Source: Caldilinea sp. CFX5
GTDB taxonomy: Bacteria; Chloroflexota; Anaerolineae; Caldilineales; Caldilineaceae
DNA: 50,265 nucleotides
Reading direction: 5' to 3'
NCBI GenBank assembly: GCA_021405325.1
Contig: QWII01000074.1
Location: forward strand, 1 to 50,265
Under the pieces are notes generated by a model. The model was not told the origin of the DNA. It ran no database searches and saw only the letters and a program-made list of their open reading frames with translations. How positions within the stretch are numbered: position 1 is the first letter of the stretch; each line of letters opens with the position of its first letter. The translations under genes were made by a program, and so were the position numbers. This document shows positions 23,212 through 31,571 of this stretch, in pieces.

Positions 23212-24564
23212 ATGTCAACAGACAACCACCAACCCACCTTTCAACTCTCACGTTTGGGGTTGCCCATTACACTGGGCCTGCTCTTGCTGATCGGATTGCT
23301 GTTAACAATGCGTGTTACTGCTGTGGTGGCTCAGGCGCAGGTTGCCAATGTCACTGCTGAGATCAATCCCACCCCAACCCAAAACGATGATGACGCAACT
23401 CTAACCGCGCAAGCTACGACTGAATCCCATTTTCCAGTTCCGGCAGAGGGCGCCTATCTTGGCGCCTACATCGGCGACCTGCCAGGCGACTATGAGGAAT
23501 CGCTGGTGGCGATCCGACAATTTGAAGAATTGACTGGCCGCCGTTTGGCAATTATCCATCGCTTCTGGGGAATGACCATATTCACGCCCACGCAACAAGC
23601 GCGGTTCGGTCAATATGCCGATTTCGATTGGCTTCACCTTGATCGACATTTCGCCGACGGTAGACTGGTGATGATCAGTTGGAACCCCGTAAATTCGACG
23701 ATGACAAGAACAATGACAACAACAATTACCTATCAATCGATTATTGATGGGCGCCTTGATTATGTCCTAACTGCGGCCGCACAGGATGCTGCTGACTTTG
23801 GCAAACCGCTCTTTATCCGCTGGTCTTGGGAGATGGATGGGGATTGGTATGCCCATAGCGGTCCGAATGCCTTTGGCATAACCGGAACGCTATCCTGGAC
23901 AAATGTCCCTACCATATCTGGACATTATAGCGACACAACCAAGGCGGATGGCCCGGAGCGTTTCGTGGCTGCCTGGCGTCATGTCCATGCGATCTTTCAG
24001 CAAGCGGGGGCGGATAATGTGATTTGGGTCTGGAGTCCCAATTGGTTGAGTTCACCGATCCCCAAGCCTGACCAGATTACCACTACCTGGAATCTGCTGT
24101 CGGCTTACTATCCAGGAGACGATCAGGTCGATTGGATCGGGACATCGCTCTATTATCGTGGGGATAAACCTGACCATCAATGGCTGTCCTTTCCCGATAT
24201 GTACAATCACCAAATCGGCTTAGGTAGCTCTATTGCGAAATTTGCGCAACAACACGAAAAGCCGGTGATGATCGCAGAAATCGGGGCGGCGGAAAAAGCG
24301 GACAATCCATTGGCAAAAGCAAATTGGATTAGCACCACCTATGGCACCGATGTAAGGGCATTTCCTGAAATCAAAGCAATGTTCTGGTTTTCCCTTATCA
24401 AGACAGAAGATAGCGGGCAGGTAATCGATTGGCGGGTCAACTCTTCGCCGGCAAGCCTGGAAAACTACAGGCGTGTGATGGCAGACCCGTACTATCTGGA
24501 TCAAGCTGTCCATAGAGCGTTTCTGCCTATGATTGCCAGAGCCAATGTTGCCATCAGCAAGTAG
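23212..24564 (+). CDS. Glycoside hydrolase family 26-like secreted protein
   Basis: A 450-residue exported enzyme with a clear AGGAG site. Signal anchor ~14-40 (LGLPITLGLLLLIGLLLTMRV). Residues ~78-430 form a GH26-type TIM barrel: GAYIGDLPGDYEES, HRFWGM, MISWNPV, FIRWSWEMDGDWYA with the acid/base E207, VIWVWSPNW, VDWIGTSLYY and MIAEIGAAE with the likely nucleophile E356. GH26 members cleave beta-mannans or mixed-linkage glucans; some act on the producer's own exopolysaccharide. It ends HRAFLPMIARANVAISK, an FLP-type motif like that of other exported proteins here. Co-directional with the CSLREA gene, probably one unit. Confidence 0.85.
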   Translation: MSTDNHQPTFQLSRLGLPITLGLLLLIGLLLTMRVTAVVAQAQVANVTAEINPTPTQNDDDATLTAQATTESHFPVPAEGAYLGAYIGDLPGDYEESLVAIRQFEELTGRRLAIIHRFWGMTIFTPTQQARFGQYADFDWLHLDRHFADGRLVMISWNPVNSTMTRTMTTTITYQSIIDGRLDYVLTAAAQDAADFGKPLFIRWSWEMDGDWYAHSGPNAFGITGTLSWTNVPTISGHYSDTTKADGPERFVAAWRHVHAIFQQAGADNVIWVWSPNWLSSPIPKPDQITTTWNLLSAYYPGDDQVDWIGTSLYYRGDKPDHQWLSFPDMYNHQIGLGSSIAKFAQQHEKPVMIAEIGAAEKADNPLAKANWISTTYGTDVRAFPEIKAMFWFSLIKTEDSGQVIDWRVNSSPASLENYRRVMADPYYLDQAVHRAFLPMIARANVAISK

Positions 24565-24712
24565 TCAGCATGTACACTGAACCGTCGAACAAGCCACGCA
24601 AAATGTGGGCATCGCGACTTGTTAGGGCGGCTTGCGCCTGCGACAAATGACTGGCTCACTTCCACGTTTGGATGGTGACAGACTTTTGACAGGAAAATTT
24701 CCCGCCCTTTCT

Positions 24713-24720
24713 GGTATGAT
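24713..24720 (+). promoter_or_regulatory. Candidate extended -10 promoter
   Basis: TGGTATGAT matches an extended -10 (TG-N-TATGAT) ~120 bases before the small membrane protein start at 24841. No good -35 is at the standard distance (a TTGACA lies 23 bases upstream). Confidence 0.35.
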
Positions 24721-24840
24721 GAGGCCACAGCAAGATAATACAAATAGCGTAGGTAAACTGAGTTGTTTGGCTCGTCGCCGTTACCGTAACAAGCCAAAGA
24801 TGACCAGCGACAGCGTTTCAGCCGAAGAAGGAGTAGCACA

Positions 24841-25167
24841 GTGGTTAGCAGCAAGAATTCACCAATTGTTCATATCAGCACGGCCCAGCGGAATAAATTG
24901 TACCCGCGCTATCGCAGTGCATCCTTGACTGAACATGCCGATATGCTGATCATTCTTGTCTTCTGTTTTGCCGTATATGGCGTGTTCATCTACTACCTGT
25001 TTCCACACGTTGCCCCCAATAGCTATCAGCGCATCATCACTGAACTGGGCTATCACTGGCAGGTCGCGTGGCGCTATTTCCAACATACATGGTTGCCCAA
25101 TTCTCTCTTTTCTCTCTCTCAGTTTGACGAGTGGTATCGCTTTCTCGTCACCCTGGTAACGGCCTGA
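24841..25167 (+). CDS. Possible small single-pass membrane protein
   Basis: A 108-codon frame starting at GTG with a good GAAGGAG site. One strong membrane helix (~35-55, LIILVFCFAVYGVFIYYLF), followed by an aromatic-rich tail (WQVAWRYFQHTWLPN, FDEWYRFLVTLV). No family recognised. The ribosome site, hydrophobic pattern and a candidate promoter support a real gene, but composition is not decisive. It is followed by CT-dinucleotide runs and two hairpins. Confidence 0.5.
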   Translation: MVSSKNSPIVHISTAQRNKLYPRYRSASLTEHADMLIILVFCFAVYGVFIYYLFPHVAPNSYQRIITELGYHWQVAWRYFQHTWLPNSLFSLSQFDEWYRFLVTLVTA

Positions 25168-25204
25168 TGCGTTACCCGCACTAGATTCTCTCTCTCTCTC
25201 AGTT

Positions 25205-25238
25205 GCAAAGAGCCTGCTTTTATAAGCGGGCTCTTTGC
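25205..25238. terminator. Hairpin, 15-bp arms
   Basis: GCAAAGAGCCTGCTT (25205-25219) pairs with AAGCGGGCTCTTTGC (25224-25238) with one wobble and a TTAT loop. It probably terminates the upstream transcript; there is no T-tract beyond the arm's own TCTTT. Confidence 0.5.
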
Positions 25239-25242
25239 ATTG

Positions 25243-25286
25243 GCGCGAGGTGCGACCTAGCCAAAAGGTTAGGTCGCACCTCGCGC
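25243..25286. repeat. Hairpin, 20-bp arms
   Basis: Arms 25243-25262 and 25267-25286 (GCGCGAGGTGCGACCT and its complement) pair with one wobble around AAAA. It lies five bases right of the previous stem, so the two may stack in RNA. It belongs to the long-stem type seen in several other gaps of the contig. Confidence 0.6.
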
Positions 25287-25486
25287 TTTCGAGGGAAGCG
25301 GCGCACGCTGTTTTCTGTCATAATGACCGCAGTTGGCAATCGCCGTACTACGACGGCAGGCCACAAGTCGTTTGTTTGCCTAGACGAGCGTGCGGCCAAC
25401 GGTGGTGTCAGTACAGACAATTGCTTGCTGGTTACAACTGTACTGGCCCCACCGCTGCGGCGTCGTTCAAAAGCAAGGAGTTCCTC

Positions 25487-26383
25487 ATGACCGAGACATT
25501 ACAAACCCTCTCCCAGAACATGGCAGGGTTAGTTGAACAGAGTGATCCGAAAGTTGTACGCGTCGATGCCCGCCAACGGCTGCCCGGCAGCGGCGTAATT
25601 TGGTCGGCGGATGGGTTGATTGTCACTTCGCACCATGTGGTGGAGCGAGAAGAGCAAATTCAAATTGGCTTGGCGGACGGCAGAACAGTCAGCGCCACCT
25701 TGATTGGCCGGGATCCGGGCGCTGATCTGGCTGTCTTGCGCGCCGATGCTACTGGGCTACCGGCGGCTACCTGGATTGATGCCGGCGAATTGCGCGTCGG
25801 TCATTTGCTGTTAGCCTTAGGTCGCCCCGGCAATCGCATTCAGGCCACCTTGGGCATTGCCAGCGCGCTGGGCGGCCAGTGGCGCACCCCAAGCGGCGGC
25901 GAAATCGACCACTATTTGCAGACCGATGTCGTCATGTATCCCGGCTTTTCCGGTGGTCCGCTGGTGACGGCCGATGGTCGCTTTGCCGGCATCAATACCT
26001 CGGCGCTGATGCGCGGCGTCAGCATGGCGATCCCTAGCGCCACGATTCGCAAAACGGTCGAGACGCTGGTGGCGCATGGGCACATGCCGCGTGGCTATCT
26101 CGGCATCGGCATTCAACCGGTGCGTCTGGCCGAAGCCCTGCAACAGACCGTTGGCCAGGAGACCGGGTTGATCGTTATGTCGGTCGATAGCAACAGCCCG
26201 GCGGCGCAAGCCGGCATGGTGCAAGGCGATGTATTGGTCAAACTGGATGGTTCACCGGTGCGTCACGTCGATGAATTGCAGGTGCTGTTGAGCGGCGAGC
26301 GGGTCGGCAAGAGCGTCCAGGCGCAAGTGGTGCGCGCCGGTCAATTGCAGACCCTGGGCTTGACGATTGGTCGTGCAAAGTAA
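25487..26383 (+). CDS. Trypsin-like serine protease with PDZ domain (HtrA/Deg type)
   Basis: A 298-residue S1C protease. The ATG at 25487 has AAGGAG seven bases upstream. The triad is visible: H50 (VTSHHVVE), D80 (GADLAVLR) and S155 in GFSGGPLV, a variant of the usual GNSGGP. A PDZ domain covers ~195-295 (GYLGIGIQPV, SPAAQAGMVQGDVLVKLDG). There is no signal peptide or membrane anchor, unlike most HtrA proteins, so it may act in the cytoplasm or use another route. It is paired with a second protease gene 20 bases downstream; the two share ~40 N-terminal residues in pattern. Likely a protein-quality-control role. Confidence 0.9.
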   Translation: MTETLQTLSQNMAGLVEQSDPKVVRVDARQRLPGSGVIWSADGLIVTSHHVVEREEQIQIGLADGRTVSATLIGRDPGADLAVLRADATGLPAATWIDAGELRVGHLLLALGRPGNRIQATLGIASALGGQWRTPSGGEIDHYLQTDVVMYPGFSGGPLVTADGRFAGINTSALMRGVSMAIPSATIRKTVETLVAHGHMPRGYLGIGIQPVRLAEALQQTVGQETGLIVMSVDSNSPAAQAGMVQGDVLVKLDGSPVRHVDELQVLLSGERVGKSVQAQVVRAGQLQTLGLTIGRAK

Positions 26384-26403
26384 ACTTCCAATAGGAATAA
26401 CTG

Positions 26404-27072
26404 ATGGATTCTGTTTTGATGCAATTTAGTAGCGGCATCGCCGGCATAGGTGAACGGGTCTTGCCGGCGGTGGTGCAAATTCGTAATGGGCGCGCCGGTG
26501 CGGGAACCGGAACTATCTGGCATAGCGACGGCTTGATTGTCACCAATGCCCACGTCGTCCACAATCGCCGTGTGAGTCAACAAGCTCTTACCGTACAACT
26601 GGCCGATGGTCGCGAATTCACCCCCCGGCTGGTGGCGGTTGACCCGGAGGCCGATTTAGCTGTACTACGCATCGATGCCCATGACTTACCCACCATTGAA
26701 TTGGGCAGCTCACAGCAACTAAAACCAGGGCAGCTTGTCTTTGCCTTTGGCTTTCCCTGGGGCGTGGCCGGCGGCGCCACTTCCGGTGTGGTGATCGGTG
26801 TGGGTGCGCAAGTGGGCGACATGGTCAGCCCCCGGAACGAGTGGGTGGCGGCCAGTTTGCATCTGCGCCCCGGCCATTCCGGTGGGCCGATGGTGGATGC
26901 CAACGGGCGGTTGATTGGGATCAATACCTTGATGAATGGCCCGGATGTCGGGGCGGCCGTGCCGGTGGATGTGGCGAAACGCTTTGTCAAAGCGACCTAT
27001 GCCAAATGGCAACAAGCACAACCCCGCCCTGTGCCATCGCCAGATAGCGGTGGCCGGATTGTTCAGGTATAA
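26404..27072 (+). CDS. Trypsin-like serine protease, PDZ-less
   Basis: A 222-residue S1C protease domain with AGGAATAA before the ATG. Triad: H50 (VTNAHVVH), D84 (EADLAVLRID) and S159 in GHSGGPMV. It is collinear with the protease domain encoded upstream (SDGLIVT, LADGR, PGQLVFAFG) but ends soon after it, with no PDZ and no signal peptide. Tandem duplication followed by PDZ loss (or gain in the other) is the likely origin. The two products may form mixed oligomers; that is inference. It converges with the BY-kinase gene at a strong bidirectional terminator. Confidence 0.88.
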   Translation: MDSVLMQFSSGIAGIGERVLPAVVQIRNGRAGAGTGTIWHSDGLIVTNAHVVHNRRVSQQALTVQLADGREFTPRLVAVDPEADLAVLRIDAHDLPTIELGSSQQLKPGQLVFAFGFPWGVAGGATSGVVIGVGAQVGDMVSPRNEWVAASLHLRPGHSGGPMVDANGRLIGINTLMNGPDVGAAVPVDVAKRFVKATYAKWQQAQPRPVPSPDSGGRIVQV

Positions 27073-27087
27073 GTTCTGAACTTATCA

Positions 27088-27129
27088 AAAAACGAACCGG
27101 GGATCAGCTTTGATCCCCGGTTCGTTTTT
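27088..27129. terminator. Bidirectional intrinsic terminator
   Basis: Perfect 19-base arms (27088-27106, 27111-27129; AAAAACGAACCGGGGATCA and complement) around GCTT, with an A-run on the left and a T-run on the right. It lies between the convergent protease and BY-kinase genes and can serve both. Confidence 0.88.
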
Positions 27130-27147
27130 GGCAAGCGTGCAAGCTTA

Positions 27148-28836
27148 TTATGACTTGACGATCGAATTCTTGGTCAGCGCATGATCTGGTTCATCCCGTG
27201 GCCGTTCATGGTCGTTGTCGTTATGAGGATACCCATTGGCGTAAGCCCCGTGGCCATTGGTTGGTTGGGCCAATCCGTTGCTACTGGCCTGATAGTAGTT
27301 ATAGGTATAGTCATAGGCATAATTGCTGTCATATTCATCAACGCCATTATAGACAACCCCGACCAGGTAGGCGCGCACCTGCTGTAGCGCGTGCAAAGTC
27401 TTCTTGGCGACGGTTCGGCTGGTCTTTGTTGCCCGCACCACCAGCACCACCGCATCGACATAAGTCGAAAGAATCATGGCGTCGCTGACGGCAGAAATGG
27501 GCGGGCTGTCAATAATGACAATGTCGGCCAGGTCGCGCAGCTCAATGAAAATCTCCTGCATCCGTTTGGAACCTAAGAGTTCGGCCGGATTGGGGGGCAG
27601 TGGTCCGGCGTTCAAGATGCGCAGACCGGGAATGGCGGTCTCTTGTAACAGATCCTCGACCGGGGTCTGTTGGTCAAAGAGGCTGATAGTCAAGCCGATA
27701 TTGTTCATGGTGTGGAAGAAGCGCTGCTGTGATGGGCGGTGAAGATCGGCATCCACTAGAATCACCCGCTTCCCGGCCCGTGTATAGGCAGCGGCCAGGT
27801 TGGCGGCGGTGAGCGATTTGCCATCTTCGGGGGAAGGGCTGGTGAGCAGCAGTAGACGCAATGAGCGCTCCACCGAGGCAAATTGCAGATTGGTGCGCAA
27901 CATGCGGTACGCTTCCGCCGCCGGATGGGGGTTGTTCGAGAGCATGATCAACTTGTCGCCATCATGCTCAGCTTCCATTTCCGGCACTGTCGTCAGTATG
28001 GGCAAGCCAAAGAGCTGCTTGGCATCATCGGCATCTTTGAGCGAATCATCCAAATACTCGATCAAATAGGCGCCGCCGGCGGCCAGGGCAAAGCCCACAA
28101 TCGCGGCCACCAGCACATTGATGAGCAGCCGCGAACTGACCGGCTCATCAGGTAAGGTTGCCGGCTCCAGCACGCTCAAAGCATTGGCGGCGCCACGTTG
28201 GGTGGTTGCCAGCAGCGCGGCATAGTTCGATTGCATGGTCGTCAGCTTTTTATCCAGCGCGTCGATCTGGTTTTCCACGTTGGCAATTTCACGGGCGCTG
28301 AAGAGACCGGCCAACTCCTGCTGCTTCTGGACAATTTCATCTTCCGTTTCGGTGATGCTGGCCTGCAACTTCTCCAGTTGCGTATCGACAAAGAGTTGGC
28401 GATTGTGTTCCGCCTGACCGGCCGGGCCTTGCAAAATCAACTGTTGTGACAACATGGCCGCAAAGCTTTGAGCAAAGACCGGATCTTCATCGATCACCTT
28501 GATCTCCACCACCTGCGTGTTGGGCGCCACCTGCACCGTGTAATAGGGCAACCAGTCGGTGCCCAGTGCATTCATGGTGGCCTGCTGAATCGGCTTGCGC
28601 AGGGCAATGTCGGCATAAGTTTGGGCCAATTGCTGGGCCAGAAAAACCTGATTGCTCGATGGGTTTGGTTCTTTAATCGCCGAGCCGACAAAAAGCGTCG
28701 TGCGCGCTTCGTAGACCGCCGGCTGCAAATAGGTATAGACAAAACTTGAAACCGCCGCGATCAAGGTCGCCGCCGCAACCAACCACCACCACCGGAAGAG
28801 GGGGCGTAAGAGCATCCGTAATTCAATCGTCTCCAT
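27148..28836 (-). CDS. Polysaccharide co-polymerase / BY-type tyrosine autokinase
   Basis: A 562-residue Wzc/CapAB-like fusion. A Wzz domain covers 1-260 with membrane helices at ~18-38 (WWLVAAATLIAAVSSFVYTY) and ~237-257, and a coiled coil at ~150-205. The kinase follows: Walker A-type SPSPEDGKS at 333-341, ILVDADLHRP at 359-368 (Walker A'), VIIDSPP at 440-446 (Walker B), and a C-terminal tyrosine cluster Y502, 506, 508, 510, 512, 514, 515. These proteins set chain length and export of exopolysaccharide through cycles of Tyr autophosphorylation. It is the last gene of the large minus-strand glycan locus. The tail beyond 520 is Asn/His-rich. No Wza or phosphatase gene is seen nearby. Confidence 0.92.
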   Translation of the reverse strand: METIELRMLLRPLFRWWWLVAAATLIAAVSSFVYTYLQPAVYEARTTLFVGSAIKEPNPSSNQVFLAQQLAQTYADIALRKPIQQATMNALGTDWLPYYTVQVAPNTQVVEIKVIDEDPVFAQSFAAMLSQQLILQGPAGQAEHNRQLFVDTQLEKLQASITETEDEIVQKQQELAGLFSAREIANVENQIDALDKKLTTMQSNYAALLATTQRGAANALSVLEPATLPDEPVSSRLLINVLVAAIVGFALAAGGAYLIEYLDDSLKDADDAKQLFGLPILTTVPEMEAEHDGDKLIMLSNNPHPAAEAYRMLRTNLQFASVERSLRLLLLTSPSPEDGKSLTAANLAAAYTRAGKRVILVDADLHRPSQQRFFHTMNNIGLTISLFDQQTPVEDLLQETAIPGLRILNAGPLPPNPAELLGSKRMQEIFIELRDLADIVIIDSPPISAVSDAMILSTYVDAVVLVVRATKTSRTVAKKTLHALQQVRAYLVGVVYNGVDEYDSNYAYDYTYNYYQASSNGLAQPTNGHGAYANGYPHNDNDHERPRDEPDHALTKNSIVKS

Positions 28837-28860
28837 AGCATTGTTCCGTGTTCTGAAAAT

Positions 28861-28933
28861 AGTCCGCAGTTCAAAGTCCGTAGTCCGCAGTCCAAAGTCC
28901 AGTTCGCTGCACGGACTCTGGACTCTGGACTAC
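28861..28933. repeat. Heptamer tandem repeats (AGTCCNN) with inverted copies
   Basis: Six consecutive 7-base units AGTCCGC, AGTTCAA, AGTCCGT, AGTCCGC, AGTCCAA, AGTCCAG (28861-28902), then a 10-base spacer and three inverted units GGACTCT, GGACTCT, GGACTAC (28913-28933). The two halves can fold on each other. It lies in the gap between the BY-kinase gene and the propeller-protein gene. It resembles the short heptanucleotide repeats known from cyanobacteria. Confidence 0.8.
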
Positions 28934-28937
28934 ATGA

Positions 28938-31502
28938 TCAAGGCACCCAAATCGGATTCCAATCCTCGTAATCGTTGTTGCTGATATTGCGTTGGCCGGA
29001 GCCATCGGCATTCATGATCCAAAGCTGACGGCGCCCGACATCACGGTTGGAGAAGAAGACAATCTGTGCGCCATCCGGCGACCAACTGGGGTGTTTGTCC
29101 CACTGGTTACTATTGTTGGTCAATTGCTGGATGATACTGCCATCCACGGTGACCAGATAGATCTCATCACTGCCCGAATCGGTGCTGACAAAGGCAATCT
29201 TATCCCCCAGCGGCGACCAGGTGGGATCATAGCTCATTCCCTTAAAGGCGCTCAGTTGGCGCACCGTGCCATACTGTAGCGAACGCACCTGAATTTGCAA
29301 ATCGCGGTTGGCATCGGCCATGACAATAGCCTGCTCCTGGCGATCCGGCGAAAGTGCGATCTGGCGGAAGGCGAGGTCATGCACCCACGGTTCGTTGACC
29401 CGGAACAGTTGACCGTTGTTGGGGTCAAGCGCGTAGGTTTCCTCTTGCCCGCTGCGATTGGTCTTAAAGACGATTTTGTTGCGGTAAATATCCGGCATCA
29501 CATCCGGCAGGAAAAAGAGTGTCGGCGTCGGCGTTGGCGTGAAGTCCGTAATCGGTTGCAGCGACGGCAGCGGCGTCGGCGACGGCGACACCGGCGGCAG
29601 CGGCGTCGGCACCTTCGTGATGACAATGCCGTTCCACGCCAATGGCGTCGGCGTACCATCGACCAGGGCAGCGGCCGTGGCGATCACGGCTTGCGCCTGG
29701 GCGGTCGCGGCATTTTCCGGCGCCGCGGTGGCATAGACATATTCGGCAATGACCGCATTGTATGGAAGCGCTGTCGGTGTGTCCGCGCCACTGGCGGCGA
29801 CGGCGGTAGCTTCGAGGGAACGCGCCGCCTCGGTCGCCACATTTTCGACCGGTGGCGAAGGAACGACCAAGACCGGCGTGACAAAGCTGGTTGGCACAGG
29901 CGTGAAGGTGCCGGTGGTTACGGCCACGGCGGTGGCATATTGGGCGTTGCCGGTCGCCTCAGCCGGATTGGCTGGCGTGGACGTTTCCAGCAACACGGGT
30001 GGCAGGCCGCGATCAATGGCGACCGCTTGCACCGTTGCCAGGTTCGCCGGGAAGGGCGTTGGTGTCACCACCTGATAGGGGACGGGCGTATAGGTGCCGG
30101 TGGTGACAGCAATGGCCGTCGCTGTGCTATTGGACGCAACCACCGTCAGTACATTGGCCGGCGGCGCGGTCAGCGTCGCCACAATGAATGGTTTGGTCGG
30201 CAGCACGGGCGGTGTCGCCGGTGCCGGCCCAACGCTTAAGAGTAAGACCGGGCCGCTACCAGTGGTGGCCGCCCCAACGCCACTGTCCCAGGCGAAGAGG
30301 GTGTCCTGCCCATTCGTATTGGCCGTCATCCGCAGTGTGAGCGAAGTGGCGCCCTGCAAAAGCTGTTCCTGCAGCCATGCCTTGACCTCGGTATCAAATG
30401 CCCAGGTGTTTACCGCGTCAATGACCAGCGCCTGTTCGTTGATGGCCGGTGACAAACTGAGTGAAGCCGGCGCGCTCAACAAGCTCAGGAAATCGGCGCT
30501 GGCAAGATTAGGCAGCGCTTCTTCTGCGATCAATTGCATCTGCCAGGTCGCCGGCGCCGTGGTGAGATTGTCGTCACGCACACCAGTCAGACGCAGTTCC
30601 CCATATACAATATCGGCGCCACGGGGGATGTTGCGTAGATCAAAGCGGATGGCGGCAATGTGCGCCTCGCCGCCATTTTGCCCCACATAAAGAAAGGAAT
30701 CATTGACATGATTGCGTCGGTTATCGTTGCTCATCCACCAGCCGGCGCTGTTGTTGCCCGGGGTCAGGTAATACCCTTGACCGCCCGGCGGGGGCGTCGG
30801 GGTGACAAAACGCTCAATCGTAACCAGGGGCGCTGGGGTCGCTGTCGGGTTGACGGCGGCATTGAGCACAGCCACAGACAATGGCGTCTTGGTAAAGGTT
30901 GGGGACGGGTTCGCGCCTAAGAGCAGCAAACTGCCCGTCTGATAGGTGCGCGCCGTTGCCTGTTGTTGCCGGCGAATGACAAAACCGGATGCTACCGACA
31001 GGAGCACTAGAAAGACGGTAGCCGCAAGCGTAACCTTGGTCGATAAGAATGACCAGCGATGGAGCCGGCGGGCGGAATAGGAGGAAACTGCCGGCAAGAG
31101 CAGTGTTTTCGGCGCCCGGCGCCGCGCCAGCACCGCTTGTTGGCGACGGGGCAGCAAGATGCGATTAGCGTTGGGTGGGCGTACCGGCTGCTGCTGGATA
31201 CGGACCAGTTGGGTCGTCTGCGTTGTTGGCAGCGGCAAGGCGGCTGTGGCAACCAGCGGCAACTTTTCCGGGCCGTTGGCGCTGCCCGTGCGCACCAGCG
31301 TCCGCACCGCGAGGGGGGTGTACAACGGGCATTGGGTATGGTTAGCGGCGAGGCAGAAATTGGCTTGACGCTCCGGGTCGGGCAAGAGCGGTTCCGTCTG
31401 AACATAGCAGCGGTGCGCCATCGTCGGACTCATCAACAGGATGGTGCGATCGCTATTGAGGCCCAAATGCGGACAACAAGCTCGTGATGCAGGTGTAGTC
31501 AT
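28938..31502 (-). CDS. Surface protein: Cys-motif, membrane helix, DNRLRE-like domain, PD40 propeller
   Basis: About 854 residues; I use the ATG ending at 31502, with an alternative five codons upstream (31517). Residues 1-63 hold a cysteine motif: C10 in CCPHLGLNSD, HRC (H30, C32), FCL (C50) and QCP (C58), a layout I recall from many Chloroflexota membrane proteins and which may bind metal. One membrane helix at ~148-172 (TLAATVFLVLLSVASGFVI). Outside: a DNRLRE-like beta domain at ~240-410 (FLYVGQNGGEAHIAAIRFDL), long Ala/Thr/Pro repeats (TATAIAVTTGTYTPVP) to ~680, and a TolB/PD40 propeller at ~690-854 (PTWSPLGDKIAFVS, PSWSPDGAQIVFFS). Probably a cell-surface scaffold for the glycan machinery; inference. 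Confidence 0.85.
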   Translation of the reverse strand: MTTPASRACCPHLGLNSDRTILLMSPTMAHRCYVQTEPLLPDPERQANFCLAANHTQCPLYTPLAVRTLVRTGSANGPEKLPLVATAALPLPTTQTTQLVRIQQQPVRPPNANRILLPRRQQAVLARRRAPKTLLLPAVSSYSARRLHRWSFLSTKVTLAATVFLVLLSVASGFVIRRQQQATARTYQTGSLLLLGANPSPTFTKTPLSVAVLNAAVNPTATPAPLVTIERFVTPTPPPGGQGYYLTPGNNSAGWWMSNDNRRNHVNDSFLYVGQNGGEAHIAAIRFDLRNIPRGADIVYGELRLTGVRDDNLTTAPATWQMQLIAEEALPNLASADFLSLLSAPASLSLSPAINEQALVIDAVNTWAFDTEVKAWLQEQLLQGATSLTLRMTANTNGQDTLFAWDSGVGAATTGSGPVLLLSVGPAPATPPVLPTKPFIVATLTAPPANVLTVVASNSTATAIAVTTGTYTPVPYQVVTPTPFPANLATVQAVAIDRGLPPVLLETSTPANPAEATGNAQYATAVAVTTGTFTPVPTSFVTPVLVVPSPPVENVATEAARSLEATAVAASGADTPTALPYNAVIAEYVYATAAPENAATAQAQAVIATAAALVDGTPTPLAWNGIVITKVPTPLPPVSPSPTPLPSLQPITDFTPTPTPTLFFLPDVMPDIYRNKIVFKTNRSGQEETYALDPNNGQLFRVNEPWVHDLAFRQIALSPDRQEQAIVMADANRDLQIQVRSLQYGTVRQLSAFKGMSYDPTWSPLGDKIAFVSTDSGSDEIYLVTVDGSIIQQLTNNSNQWDKHPSWSPDGAQIVFFSNRDVGRRQLWIMNADGSGQRNISNNDYEDWNPIWVP

Positions 31503-31571
31503 TACATTATCTCTCATAAACCGTGGGCGACCGCCAAGGGACGCCCCTACTTTCTACTCATCCGGCCGCAC

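Larger units (their letters stand above)
25168..25486. other. Intergenic stretch with CT runs and two hairpins
   Basis: This 319-base gap contains a CT-dinucleotide run (25187-25200) and two stems described separately. The frame of the following protease runs back through it, but the translation there does not look like protein (Cys/Arg-rich, crossing a hairpin). A start for the protease is placed at 25487 with AAGGAG upstream. No gene is called here. Confidence 0.4.

Noticed and set aside
25187..25203. CT-dinucleotide run as a functional element
   Set aside because: Short simple repeat with no positional logic beyond slippage.
25235..25486. N-terminal extension of the PDZ protease
   Set aside because: The extension crosses a hairpin and is Cys/Arg-rich; AAGGAG and an ATG at 25487 give a normal start.
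29295..30239. 314-residue plus-strand protein
   Set aside because: Arg/Gly-rich shadow of the Ala/Thr/Pro stalk of the propeller protein on the other strand.
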